DNA of 44,568 nucleotides from Gemmatimonadota bacterium (lineage in GTDB: Bacteria > Latescibacterota > UBA2968 > GCA-2709665), in contig PAQK01000067.1 of the NCBI GenBank assembly GCA_002709665.1, forward strand, positions 1 to 44,568. The letters are read 5' to 3'. A program made the position numbers and the translations under genes. Shown one piece after another: positions 1 through 8,434 of the stretch. The number at the start of each line of letters is the position of its first letter. Position 1 is the stretch's first letter. Under the pieces are notes generated by a model. That model did not search any database. It saw only the letters and a program-made list of their open reading frames with translations, and had not been told where the DNA came from.

Positions 1-994
1 GAATCTCATAGAGTTGCCCGTAGACACCGTCTTTAGCGAGAATGTCGATTGTGGCAAGCCCGGCGGTTGCGCTGACCGGATTGCCGTTTGTTGTGCCGCT
101 AACAAAGGTGTAGGGGGCTTTGCTCTTTCGTCTGGGGTCCGCACAGGCGAGTATTTCTGCACGACCACAGATGGCCGCGAGTGGATACCCGCCGCTAATC
201 GTTTTGCCGTATACTGCGAGATCCGGTATGACGCCGTATTTCTCCTGGGCGCCTCCCCAGGCGATCCTGAATCCGGTAACGACTTCGTCGTAGATCAGGA
301 TGACACCGTTTGCCTGAGTGGCTTCTCGGAGCGCCTCCAGAAATCCAGGCTCAGGTGTTAGGGAGCGCTGAAAGGGCTCGACGATTACTGCCGCGAGATC
401 GCCCGCGTATGAGGAGATGAGGTCTGTGGCGGTGTCCGGATCGTTGAAGGGACTGATTAGGACTGTTTGTCCAACCACTCTTGGGATGCCGTGTGAATCC
501 GCGACAGCAATGGGACTGTCGGTGGGCTCGGGTGGTGTCGTGCTTTGTTGAGCGTAGTCGTGAGCACCGTGCCATCCACCTTCGAACTTGAGGATCTTCT
601 CTTTGCCGGTGAATGCTCGCGCCATCCGCAATGCAGAAAAGGTGCCCTCGGTCCCGGAGGAGTTAAATCTGATGGCCTCGCCACACGGAGAAGCCTCGAC
701 AACCCGTTCTGCCAAATGAATAATGGGTTCGTTCAGTCCATAAAAAGTGGATCCCCGGGAGACCTGTGCCTGGACGGCGGAGACGACATCTCTATGTGCG
801 TGCCCTAGAATCATAGGACCCGATCCAAGGACGAAGTCGATGTACTCGCGCCCGGTGACGTCGTATATCTTGCTGCCCTCGCCTCGGTGAAAAACGGTGG
901 CGACTTCGTCCGGCATTCGGAAGCTGCCGAGGCACCCACCTGTGAGATATTGATCGGCCTTTTCGAGCAATCGCTTCAATCCCGTATCGTCCAT
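1..994 (-). CDS. Glutamate-1-semialdehyde 2,1-aminomutase-like class III aminotransferase (partial, C-terminus off the left edge)
   Basis: The ORF track misses this gene because it has no stop inside the window. Read on the minus strand it is open for about 331 codons from the ATG at 994 (MDDTGLKRLLEKADQYL). It has the PLP fold-type I layout: an N-terminal segment with VTGREYIDFVLGSGPMILGH, the phosphate-binding stretch RFNSSGTEGTFSALRMAR, the cofactor aspartate in IYDEVVTGFR and the Schiff-base lysine in YGKTISGGYPLAA near the left edge. These are the signatures of the GSA aminomutase (HemL) group. Many environmental paralogs of this group are not heme-pathway enzymes but aminotransferases or mutases acting on other amino or keto acids, so hemL is not assigned. 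It is transcribed divergently from the sulfatase at 1240. The family assignment is firm; the substrate is unknown. Confidence 0.9.
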   Translation of the reverse strand, partial: MDDTGLKRLLEKADQYLTGGCLGSFRMPDEVATVFHRGEGSKIYDVTGREYIDFVLGSGPMILGHAHRDVVSAVQAQVSRGSTFYGLNEPIIHLAERVVEASPCGEAIRFNSSGTEGTFSALRMARAFTGKEKILKFEGGWHGAHDYAQQSTTPPEPTDSPIAVADSHGIPRVVGQTVLISPFNDPDTATDLISSYAGDLAAVIVEPFQRSLTPEPGFLEALREATQANGVILIYDEVVTGFRIAWGGAQEKYGVIPDLAVYGKTISGGYPLAAICGRAEILACADPRRKSKAPYTFVSGTTNGNPVSATAGLATIDILAKDGVYGQLYEI

Positions 995-1239
995 CGAAAT
1001 CCTCGTAAAAATTTCAGGTCCCGGTTCTTTTGGACAAGATATTTAAAGGAATGGTGTTTGTCACGTGTTTTAACCTTATTGGTTTGTCAAAGAGCACTCG
1101 GAGACCGTCCAAATACAGCTTGCGCCTCATATTCGGATGTGATATCCATGATATCGACACAAAGTGCATAAGTTTTAGGGATTAATAGGGCTTAGTCGAG
1201 AGTTCAGTATCGGAGAAAGCTCGTCTGAACGGAGGGTTT
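995..1239. promoter_or_regulatory. Divergent intergenic region between aminotransferase and sulfatase operon
   Basis: About 245 bases separate the two divergent start codons, so promoters for both the leftward aminotransferase and the rightward sulfatase run should lie here. The stretch is A/T-richer than the coding DNA and contains the near-palindrome GATATCCATGATATC around 1140-1154, which could be an operator. No confident -35/-10 pair was identified by eye. The sulfatase ribosome site (CGGAGGG) is at the right end. Confidence 0.35.
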
Positions 1240-2589
1240 ATGGTTTCTGGAGAAAGACCCAATGTGATAGTGTTCTTCACCGATCAACAGAGATGGGATA
1301 CTACTGGTGTCCATGGGAATCCGATGGGATTGACGCCCAATTTTGACGCAATGGCGAGGCGGGGCACCCACGTTGCGAATTCATTCACCTGCGAGCCAGT
1401 CTGCGGCCCCGCAAGATCTTACTGGCAAACAGGGTTGTATGCAACGGAGCCCGGGTGTTTTCGGAACGCGATACCGCTTCCGAAGGACAGGAGAACGCTG
1501 GCACAGTGTTTTGGTGAGTCCGGGTACCAGATCGGATACATTGGGAAATGGCACCTTCATGATTGGGGAACGGTACCCCAGGGAGATCGAGGCGGGTACG
1601 ACTACTGGCTGGCCTCCAACGTGTTGGAGGCGACCTCCGATGCCTATCGTACACGGCTTTACGACGGGGAGTGCAACGCTGTTGACCTGCCTGGTTATAG
1701 GGTGGATGCGGTGACTGATGCGGCGATTCGATACATAGACGGTCACAAGAGCGACCCATTCTTCCTGTTCGTTTCGTACCTAGAGCCGCATCACCAGAAC
1801 CACCTGGACGATTACCCGCCACCAGACGGCTATCGGGAACGATACACCGGCGGGTGGGTGCCGCCAGACCTTGCTGCCCTTGGTGGGTCGGTCCATCAGC
1901 ACCTTGGCGGGTATTACGGTATAGTAAAGCGGCTGGACGAAGCTCTGGGGCGCACTCTGGATGCATTGAAGAGTCTTCATCTTACGGACAACACGGTGGT
2001 GCTTTACACTTCCGATCACGGGTGCCATTTCAGGACAGGGAATTCCGAGTACAAACGTTCGTGTCACGAGGCCTCGATTCGCGTGCCAACAGCCGTTCAG
2101 GGTCCCGGATTTGACGGCGGTGGAATGCTGAGCGACCTGGTGAGCCTGATCGATCTGCCGCCCACTATTCTGGACGCTGCCGGCTTGGACATCCCGGAGG
2201 AGATGCAGGGCAGGTCGATTTTGCCGCTGACACGAGGTGAACGCGAGAATTGGCCGGAAGAGATGTTCGTCCAGATCAGTGAGGCCCAGGTTGGGAGAGC
2301 CGTCCGAACACACCGGTGGAAATATGGTGTGGACGCACCGGATAAGTGTGGGGGACACGATCCTGGATCGGATGTTTATGAGGACCACAACCTGTATGAT
2401 CTGCAGGTGGATCCGTATGAGCTGACGAATCTGGTTGGCGTGGAAGCACACCGGCCCGTTGTGGAAAAGATGAGGGAACGGCTGATCCGCAGAATGGTAG
2501 AGGCGGGAGAAGTGGCGCCGGAGATTCGATCTGCAGAGCTGACGAAGAGTGGTCAGCGAAGGGTTTCGGAAGAGGAGGCGCTGGACTAA
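1240..2589 (+). CDS. Type I sulfatase (arylsulfatase/glycan sulfatase family)
   Basis: A 449-residue alkaline-phosphatase-superfamily sulfatase that should hydrolyse sulfate esters from a sugar or other small sulfated substrate. The N-terminal metal site is seen in VFFTDQQRWDTTG (Asp15). The formylglycine motif CGPAR places the modified cysteine at residue 55, followed by the expected YWQTGLY-type helix. Further conserved blocks are GYIGKWHLHDWG, FLFVSYLEPHHQN and VLYTSDHGCHF. There is no obvious signal peptide, so it is either cytoplasmic or exported by another route. GGAGGG lies just upstream of the ATG. It opens a rightward run with the BNR_4 protein and downstream catabolic enzymes, which favours a role in sulfated glycan breakdown. 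Maturation needs an FGE or anaerobic SME enzyme, which is not in the window. Substrate class (aminosugar, uronate or other) cannot be read from the sequence. Confidence 0.93.
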   Translation: MVSGERPNVIVFFTDQQRWDTTGVHGNPMGLTPNFDAMARRGTHVANSFTCEPVCGPARSYWQTGLYATEPGCFRNAIPLPKDRRTLAQCFGESGYQIGYIGKWHLHDWGTVPQGDRGGYDYWLASNVLEATSDAYRTRLYDGECNAVDLPGYRVDAVTDAAIRYIDGHKSDPFFLFVSYLEPHHQNHLDDYPPPDGYRERYTGGWVPPDLAALGGSVHQHLGGYYGIVKRLDEALGRTLDALKSLHLTDNTVVLYTSDHGCHFRTGNSEYKRSCHEASIRVPTAVQGPGFDGGGMLSDLVSLIDLPPTILDAAGLDIPEEMQGRSILPLTRGERENWPEEMFVQISEAQVGRAVRTHRWKYGVDAPDKCGGHDPGSDVYEDHNLYDLQVDPYELTNLVGVEAHRPVVEKMRERLIRRMVEAGEVAPEIRSAELTKSGQRRVSEEEALD

Positions 2590-2646
2590 CTTGGTGTGCG
2601 GAGAAGGTAATGTGACAACGTAAGCTGGGCCAGAAAGGGGAGCAGG

Positions 2647-3981
2647 GTGCCGGAAGACATGCAAGTGACACGTGACGATGGTTACCGGGGGATCTGGTGG
2701 TGGGACACACCCTCCGAGGATGAGTACAAGTTTGTGTATTACAGTGGTGGCTTCGGGACCTATACGGCCAAGCATATTCCGATGGCGTTTTACGCCGAGG
2801 CGGTAGACCGCACGTTCTTCTGCTACGGAGGGACTTTCAAGGACAAGAACCAGATTCTTGCGATGGTTTCCTACTACGATCACAAAACGGGGACCGTTCC
2901 CCTACCCACGGTGCTTATGGACAAAGGGACAGCGGATGCCCACGATAACCCTGTGCTGATGCTCGATGACGAGGGGTTTGTATGGGTTTTCGTAAGTGCC
3001 CACGGTACCGTCAGACCTGCGTATCTGTGCAAGAGCCGGGAACCCTATTCCATCGAAGCGTTCGATCTTGTTCTGGAAAGGAATTTCTCGTATCCGCAAC
3101 CGTGGCACATACCGGGCAAGGGGTTCCTGTTTCTGCAGACGTTGTATCACGGAGGAAGATTCCTTTTTTTCTCGACGAGCTCTGATGGGATCTCCTGGAC
3201 CAAACCTCGACAACTCTCCGGGATGGCACACGGACACTATCAGGTGAGCTGGTTTTCGGGAGAGAAAGTGGGAACGGCCTTCAACTACCACGCCGAGAAG
3301 AAGCCCGGACCGCCGCGGACGAATCTCTACTATATGGAGACAGGTGATTTCGGTACCTCCTGGCAGAACGCCTCGGGAGCGGATCTTGAGCTCCCCTTGT
3401 CCCAGCCCGAAGGAGAGGCCCTGGTGTTCGATTATGCGTCCCTGGATCTACAGGTGTTCGTGAAAGATGTAAACTTCGATGCCGACGAAAATCCAATTCT
3501 ACTGTACTTGACAAGCACTGGTATGGAGACAGGACCTCAGAACGATCCCAGAATCTGGCATACAGCACGATGGACAGGTGCTGAGTGGGAGATCCGAGAG
3601 GCCTTCAGGTCAGACAACAATTACGACAAGGGTGGGATCCACATTGAGAAAGATGGGACCTGGCGGGTGATCGCGCCGACGGAGACGGGCCCGCAGCTGT
3701 ACAATACCGGGGGAGAGGTGGCGGTTTGGACCAGCGCCGATCAGGGCGGAAATTGGCGGAAGGTTCGTGATGTGACACGGAACAGCAAGTACAATCACAC
3801 CTACGTACGGCGACCCGTGAATGCGCATCCCGACTTCTACGCCTTCTGGGCTGATGGCAATCCACGAGAGGAGTCGGAGTCGCGACTGTACTTCTGTGAT
3901 AGGTCGGGAGAGCGCGTGCACCGGTTACCCTACCTGATGCAGGAAGACGTCGAGAGGCCGGAAAGGGTGTCGCTCGGATGA
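2647..3981 (+). CDS. BNR_4-type putative glycan-active beta-propeller protein
   Basis: The protein (444 residues from the GTG at 2647; an ATG four codons later is an alternative, with AAAGGGGAGCAGG in front) starts with the block GYRGIWWWDTPSEDEYKFVYYSGG that I associate with the BNR_4 family of predicted beta-propellers, a group often found beside sulfatases and polysaccharide lyases. Repeated SSDGISWTKPRQL- and SADQGGNWRKVRD-like segments are Asp-box-like blade motifs, as in sialidases and related exo-enzymes. No signal peptide is evident. The stop overlaps the start of the next gene by 4 bases (ATGA), so the two are translationally coupled. Likely a glycoside-active or glycan-binding partner of the upstream sulfatase. 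The fold is fairly sure; the catalytic activity is not demonstrated. Confidence 0.75.
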   Translation: MPEDMQVTRDDGYRGIWWWDTPSEDEYKFVYYSGGFGTYTAKHIPMAFYAEAVDRTFFCYGGTFKDKNQILAMVSYYDHKTGTVPLPTVLMDKGTADAHDNPVLMLDDEGFVWVFVSAHGTVRPAYLCKSREPYSIEAFDLVLERNFSYPQPWHIPGKGFLFLQTLYHGGRFLFFSTSSDGISWTKPRQLSGMAHGHYQVSWFSGEKVGTAFNYHAEKKPGPPRTNLYYMETGDFGTSWQNASGADLELPLSQPEGEALVFDYASLDLQVFVKDVNFDADENPILLYLTSTGMETGPQNDPRIWHTARWTGAEWEIREAFRSDNNYDKGGIHIEKDGTWRVIAPTETGPQLYNTGGEVAVWTSADQGGNWRKVRDVTRNSKYNHTYVRRPVNAHPDFYAFWADGNPREESESRLYFCDRSGERVHRLPYLMQEDVERPERVSLG

Positions 3982-5216
3982 ATAAGTGCATTCTGGAGCA
4001 CGATATCAACTGGCACGATGCCTGCGGCAATTGCGACTACAGATTCGGGGTCGACGGTTTTTTGGAGATGAATGGCGATCGCGAACGGGTTTGCTGCTCT
4101 CGGTATCTGAGGGAGCCGATCGTTGATGGTAAGGGCGCGGTGGAACTGAATCTACGCCTCGTAATGGGTGTTCCGGATCAATCAGACCGATATGTGATTT
4201 GTCTGTATGACGACGAGAACATTTGCCTGGCCACCTGTCTGGTATGTCGGGACGATGGCAGAATCCTGTTTGGTTCACGTGAGGGCGAATTCGATTCGGG
4301 TAATGTGGTGACCTTCCTGGGGGGGAGACGCTACGCTGACACCTCTCTTCAAAAATGGTATGTGGTGGAGACGGACGAACACACTCTGAGGTTTTCGGAT
4401 TTCAACTTTTCGGACAGAACACTCAAGTTCAGACTGGATGAGGGGAGTCATGTAGCAGTCCCATTCGAGAATGCGGGGAGATCGGTCTCGCGTGTTGAGT
4501 TGTCCACCGAGGAGATTGGCAATGGCAGACGTCTGAGACTGGCACGGTACGCACAATACTTCTCAGATTCGGTGATCGACGAGGAGACATTCAAGGTGGA
4601 CTGGTCTCCGGTCCCTGCACCGGAAGATGGGATGCCGGACGACAACGTGTGCGAGAGCAAGTTGCGACCGGTTGATAACAAGTGGCTTGAGGTGACGACA
4701 AAGTACGGGTTTGTGACAACAACGATTCCCGCGACTCCCAGAGGCGTATTCGAGTTCGATTTGAAAATGCCCGACGTGAGCCAGGAAGGCTGCGTAATCC
4801 TGGGTGAGTTCGACGGCACCATAAAAGGGTTCAGGAAGATTCACACGGGAATCCTGGTAGATCGCATTACAGTCTCACCGGTGGGTGGGGGATACGTGCC
4901 GTTCGACAAGCCGATTCGACCTGTAGACGATGAGGTCTATCGGTTCCACATCGCGTGGGACCGTGCCGACAACACCCAGCGAATCTGGGTGAACGGTGTG
5001 CAACAAACGCTGAATGGCAAAGCTGAGATCGAAATCTATGGGGATTGGAGTACGCCAAAGCATCTCGTTCAAGGTATCGATACACTTTGCCTGCATCCTG
5101 GATTGGCGGGGACTGTGAGATTGACGTCGATTCAGAAGGCGAGGGGAACAGATATCGTTCAAGAGACTGAGCCATTAAAAACGTACTGGGGAAGATTCAG
5201 GGTCTACGAATCCTGA
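3978..5216 (+). CDS. Unrecognised 412-residue protein, possibly with beta-sandwich (LamG-like) domains
   Basis: I do not recognise this family. The start is fixed by the ATGA overlap with the BNR_4 gene, so the two products are probably made in a fixed ratio. The sequence is rich in alternating hydrophobic/polar strands and aromatic residues; GVFEFDLKMPDVSQEGCVILGEF and a C-terminal half with YRFHIAWDRADNTQRIWVNG look like a concanavalin-A/LamG-like jelly roll, where the W-x-NG turn is common. An N-terminal half (residues about 1-190) with VELNLRLVMGVPDQSDRYVICLYDD may be a second, diverged copy. Cysteines are frequent at the N-terminus. No signal peptide is visible. A carbohydrate-binding or structural partner of the BNR_4 protein is the simplest guess from context. 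Confidence 0.7.
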   Translation: MNKCILEHDINWHDACGNCDYRFGVDGFLEMNGDRERVCCSRYLREPIVDGKGAVELNLRLVMGVPDQSDRYVICLYDDENICLATCLVCRDDGRILFGSREGEFDSGNVVTFLGGRRYADTSLQKWYVVETDEHTLRFSDFNFSDRTLKFRLDEGSHVAVPFENAGRSVSRVELSTEEIGNGRRLRLARYAQYFSDSVIDEETFKVDWSPVPAPEDGMPDDNVCESKLRPVDNKWLEVTTKYGFVTTTIPATPRGVFEFDLKMPDVSQEGCVILGEFDGTIKGFRKIHTGILVDRITVSPVGGGYVPFDKPIRPVDDEVYRFHIAWDRADNTQRIWVNGVQQTLNGKAEIEIYGDWSTPKHLVQGIDTLCLHPGLAGTVRLTSIQKARGTDIVQETEPLKTYWGRFRVYES

Positions 5217-5237
5217 GTCCTGGGCAGAGGGTAGCCG

Positions 5238-6263
5238 ATGAAGATTGTGTACACCGAAAAACACAGCCGGCATCATCCACCGTCCCAGTTTCTTGGAAAC
5301 GGGATGTATCCCTATCCCGAAATACCGGATCGGCTGGAGGCCATTCTCCTCTCAATATGGGGGTCGGATCGCAACGAGATTTTGCCGCCGAATGCCTATT
5401 CGATGGACCCGATCGCCGAGGTGCACGACGAGGGCTACCTCCAGTACCTCGAAGGTGTCCACAAAGCGTGGGCTCAGGCAGGAGGGGGGTCGGATGCGGG
5501 GCTGATTCCGGACACGTTCGCGATGAGAACACTGAATGGCCGGCCGGAGGATCTGGTACATCAGGCTGGCTATTACTGTTTTGAGACGCAGACACCTGTA
5601 ATGGAGCAGACGTTCGAGGTGGCCAGGGAGGCGAGCTTTTGCGCACTGACCGGGTCAGACCTGCTGCTGTCCGGCGAGCCCTCCGTCTACGCGCTGTGCC
5701 GCCCGCCCGGACACCACGCCGGGAGAGATGTGTATGGCGGCTATTGCTATCTGAATCACGCTGCGATCGCGGCACGTTACCTGTCGAGCGAAGGACGTGT
5801 CGCGGTTCTGGACATTGACTATCACCACGGGAATGGCACTCAGAGTATTTTCTATGATTCCAACGCTGTGATGTTTGTTTCCATTCACGCAGACCCGAAC
5901 AGAAAGTATCCCTTTTTCAGTGGTTTTGAGGATGAGAAGGGCGAGGGCCCTGGGTTGGGAAACAATCTGAATGTTCCTCTGGGTCCAGACGTGAATGAAG
6001 CTGAGTATTTGAGCGTCCTAGATTCAGCGATCGATAGGATTCAGACCTTCGACCCTGCGTTTTCTGTGATTTCACTGGGGGTTGACACCCACCGGAATGA
6101 TCCTCTGGGTGATTTCGATATCGAGGTGAGTTCTTTTGGCGAATTCGGAAAGCGGCTGCGTGGCTTGGCGGTTCCCACACTGATTGTACAGGAGGGCGGC
6201 TACGATTTGCTTTCGTTGGGCGCCTGCGTGGCGGGTTTCCTGAATGGAATTGAGGGTTCGTGA
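5238..6263 (+). CDS. Acetylpolyamine amidohydrolase / class II histone deacetylase-like Zn deacetylase
   Basis: A 341-residue arginase/deacetylase-fold hydrolase that removes acetyl groups from amines. The general-acid histidine pair is in PPGHHAG (H159/H160), the zinc ligands are D194 and H196 in DIDYHHGNG and D283 in GVDTHRNDPLGDF, and the catalytic tyrosine is Y322 in QEGGYDLLSLG. Length, residue spacing and the N-terminal PEIPDRLEAI segment fit the acetylpolyamine amidohydrolase branch (Mycoplana type) rather than AcuC. Those enzymes deacetylate acetylated polyamines; related members take other small acetamides. It follows the sulfatase/BNR_4 genes by 21 bases and precedes a creatininase-family hydrolase, so here the substrate could instead be an N-acetylated amine released from a glycan. 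That idea is inference; the catalytic set is complete, so it should be active. Confidence 0.9.
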   Translation: MKIVYTEKHSRHHPPSQFLGNGMYPYPEIPDRLEAILLSIWGSDRNEILPPNAYSMDPIAEVHDEGYLQYLEGVHKAWAQAGGGSDAGLIPDTFAMRTLNGRPEDLVHQAGYYCFETQTPVMEQTFEVAREASFCALTGSDLLLSGEPSVYALCRPPGHHAGRDVYGGYCYLNHAAIAARYLSSEGRVAVLDIDYHHGNGTQSIFYDSNAVMFVSIHADPNRKYPFFSGFEDEKGEGPGLGNNLNVPLGPDVNEAEYLSVLDSAIDRIQTFDPAFSVISLGVDTHRNDPLGDFDIEVSSFGEFGKRLRGLAVPTLIVQEGGYDLLSLGACVAGFLNGIEGS

Positions 6264-6301
6264 AAGGGGGAGCAGACGGATACTAGCGGAGAGGAGAGAT
6301 T

Positions 6302-7054
6302 ATGATTATGGCCGAAATGACATCCCCGGAGATTGATGCTTTGCCCCGTGACGTTGTTGTTCTAATTCCCGTGGCGTCTTGCGAACAACACAGCTACCAT
6401 TTGCCGGTATTCACGGACAGTATGATCGGTGGCGAGGTTGCGAGACGAGTCCACGAGCGCTGTCCGGACGATGTACTGGTTCTGCCCGTCGAGTGGCTTG
6501 GGTATTCACAGCACCATATCCGATATTCCGGTACGGTGAGTGCAATCTCGGAAACACACTTGCTGCTGATGATGGACATCGTGGCCTCGATGGTTGGGCA
6601 CGGGTTCAAGAAGATTTTGATCCAGAACAGCCACGGCGGGAACGGCTCGAATGTCTCCGTACTACTCCAGCGATTAATGGAGCGATTTCAGAATGAAGAG
6701 GCGGAGTTCTACTCGCGCTGGGCGTGGGCGTCTGGGGAGAAGCTGAACGAAATCCGTGAATTGGGTGGCGGAGGTTCAGGACACGCAGGTGAAACGGAGA
6801 CGTCGATGATTATGGCGATTCGTCCGGATCTTGTGCGCACTGATCGGTTGGATGCAGACGGCGAACGGGACGGGATGCGTGTATCAGGTGTGGCGTCGTA
6901 CCATCGCTTCGATCAGCGGACGGAACACGGTGGCGTTGGAGATCCACGATCGGCCACGGCAGAAAAGGGAGAGCGTTTTTTTGATGCCTCTGCAGATGAA
7001 ATTGCCGACCACGTGAGAGAAATTCGTGCTTTGAGGCCATTTGAAAGAGGATAG
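6302..7054 (+). CDS. Creatininase (creatinine amidohydrolase) family protein
   Basis: A 250-residue member of the creatininase/MftE/ArfB superfamily of metal-dependent amidohydrolases. The metal-binding segment reads PVASCEQHSYHLPVFTDSM, with the E, H and D ligands in place although the usual GSxEQHGPHLP is altered (S replaces the G before HLP-like positions). The second block, IQNSHGGNGSN, and the later GGGGSGHAGETETS with the downstream Glu ligand are also present. The start ATG follows GGAGAGGAGAG. Family members cut cyclic or linear amide bonds in creatinine, lactam or formamide substrates, so the true substrate is open. A second creatininase-family gene at 30596 is broken, which leaves this as the only intact copy in the window. 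It lies between the deacetylase and the aldolase, probably in the same transcript. Confidence 0.88.
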   Translation: MIMAEMTSPEIDALPRDVVVLIPVASCEQHSYHLPVFTDSMIGGEVARRVHERCPDDVLVLPVEWLGYSQHHIRYSGTVSAISETHLLLMMDIVASMVGHGFKKILIQNSHGGNGSNVSVLLQRLMERFQNEEAEFYSRWAWASGEKLNEIRELGGGGSGHAGETETSMIMAIRPDLVRTDRLDADGERDGMRVSGVASYHRFDQRTEHGGVGDPRSATAEKGERFFDASADEIADHVREIRALRPFERG

Positions 7055-7198
7055 TGGGTTGGGCATAGTTGACGAAGAACATTACGCGTTTGATGGATGT
7101 CTCCCCTGGACTGAACAAGAAGTAAGTTGACCCTGACAGGCTTTGCTGGTATGTTGTGCGTCCCATTAGCATACTTCAATTGGTTTGGAGGGATTTTC

Positions 7199-7993
7199 AT
7201 GCGCAGCAATAAACTTCGTGAATTAATGAAAGCGGAGAAACCAAGCCTGGGCACTCACGTGCACAGCCCCTGGCCGTCGGTCATTGAGATGGTGGGGATA
7301 TCCGGGATGTTTGATTACGTAGAATATGTCGCGGAGTACGCGCCGTTCGATCTCCACACGTTTGACAACATTGGTCGTGCAGTAGACATGTTCGATGAGA
7401 TGTCTTCGATGATCAAGGTGGAGCAGGAGCCAAGGGGTCACATTGCTTCGAGAGCAATCGGGGGTGGCATACAGAATATTTTGTTTGCCGATGTCCGGAC
7501 AGTCGAGGATGTGGAGGATTGTGTGCGTTCCGTGAGAGCCGAAACGCCGGACTCAGGAGGAAGGCACGGCGCAAGTATGCGTCGCAATGTGCGGTTCGGT
7601 ATGGATGCCGGTCAGCCGGCATTTGTGGAAGCGATGGATGACGCGGTTGTCGCGATTATGATTGAAAAGGCGCCAGCCGTGGAAAGCCTGGAAGCATTGC
7701 TGTCCGTGAAGGGCGTAGATATGGTGCAGTTTGGGCCGGCGGACTACTCGATGAGCCTGGGATTGGCAGGAGAATTCGGTCATCCGAAAGTAAAGGAGGC
7801 CGAAAAGTTCGTGATCGAGACCTGCCTGAAGATGGGCGTGGCACCAAGGGCGGAGATCGGGCTTCCCGACCAGGCCAAACGCTACCTGGATATGGGTGTG
7901 CGACACTTCTGTATGGGCACCGAAGTGAGCATCTTGATGAACTGGTTCAGGACCCAGGGCGAGGAGATGAAGAAGGTGTTGCAGGGCGCGTAG
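7199..7993 (+). CDS. HpcH/HpaI (2-keto-3-deoxy acid) aldolase family protein
   Basis: The ORF track starts at a TTG at 7127, but the ATG at 7199 is preceded by TTTGGAGGGATTTTC and begins the family-typical MRSNKLRELMKAEKPSLGTH, giving 264 residues. Class II, metal-dependent aldolases of this family split 2-keto-3-deoxy sugar acids or 4-hydroxy-2-oxoacids into pyruvate plus an aldehyde. The metal-site glutamate block appears as AIMIEKAPAVESLEAL and the metal aspartate block as VQFGPADYSMSLGL, matching the usual IExxxAVENLDEI and GPADLSxSLG. It ends the first catabolic run and is followed directly by a strong terminator. This supports a role in the final C-C cleavage step of sugar-acid breakdown. 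Substrate length cannot be inferred. Confidence 0.9.
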   Translation: MRSNKLRELMKAEKPSLGTHVHSPWPSVIEMVGISGMFDYVEYVAEYAPFDLHTFDNIGRAVDMFDEMSSMIKVEQEPRGHIASRAIGGGIQNILFADVRTVEDVEDCVRSVRAETPDSGGRHGASMRRNVRFGMDAGQPAFVEAMDDAVVAIMIEKAPAVESLEALLSVKGVDMVQFGPADYSMSLGLAGEFGHPKVKEAEKFVIETCLKMGVAPRAEIGLPDQAKRYLDMGVRHFCMGTEVSILMNWFRTQGEEMKKVLQGA

Positions 7994-8018
7994 GCTATAC
8001 TGGAAGGCCAAAGAAAAC

Positions 8019-8074
8019 AAAGGTGCGTAAGTTTGAGAGATGGTTTTGGGTCTCCGCTTGCGCACCTTTTTAGA
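8019..8074 (+). terminator. Rho-independent terminator after the aldolase gene
   Basis: An inverted repeat AAAGGTGCGTAAG / CTTGCGCACCTTT (one G-T pair), with an inner GAGA/TCTC pairing in the loop, is followed by TTTTTAG. It sits 25 bases beyond the aldolase stop and closes the 1240-7993 run. Confidence 0.85.
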
Positions 8075-8434
8075 TCTCCCTGACCGGAAGACTCGGTGAA
8101 ACAGTGGGAGGTCAGCGCCAGGGAATTATCCAGGTCAACAAAAAGAGAATTGAGCTACTTCCTGGCTGTCAGTAACGAACGGTTGCTATCAGGATACAGT
8201 GTGTCCAACAGGTTGGGTATCGTTCTGATTCTGGTGCGAGGGATTGCCTGCAACTTGACATTGTCATTTTTCTACGGTTAATTTTGTTTGGAATCCGGAA
8301 ATGGGTAAATCACACTGAATCTCACGAAGAAAAAAGCCGTCTATGCTTGTCGTTGACCATTAGATCCCAGCACGTTTGGTAAACCATCCCCTCCACGTTC
8401 CATTGGTACCCTTTTCTGTGGCAAGGAGGATGTT
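8075..8434. other. Intergenic stretch without a recognisable gene
   Basis: About 360 bases with only a 61-codon ORF (8096-8281) that has no ribosome site or recognisable motif. TTGACC at 8353 lies about 17 bases before TTGGTA, a weak promoter candidate for the ExbB/TolQ-like gene at 8435. Nothing else is seen. Confidence 0.4.

Noticed and set aside
14-808. Track ORFs 14-361, 351-575, 457-702 and 545-808
   Set aside because: They are shadows of the unlisted minus-strand aminotransferase that is open from 994 to the window edge.
1780-2883. Long minus-strand ORF of 367 codons
   Set aside because: It spans the sulfatase and BNR_4 genes antisense, crosses their intergenic gap and has no ribosome site or protein family.
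8096-8281. 61-codon ORF between two terminators
   Set aside because: No ribosome site, no recognisable motif, start codon without context; treated as intergenic.
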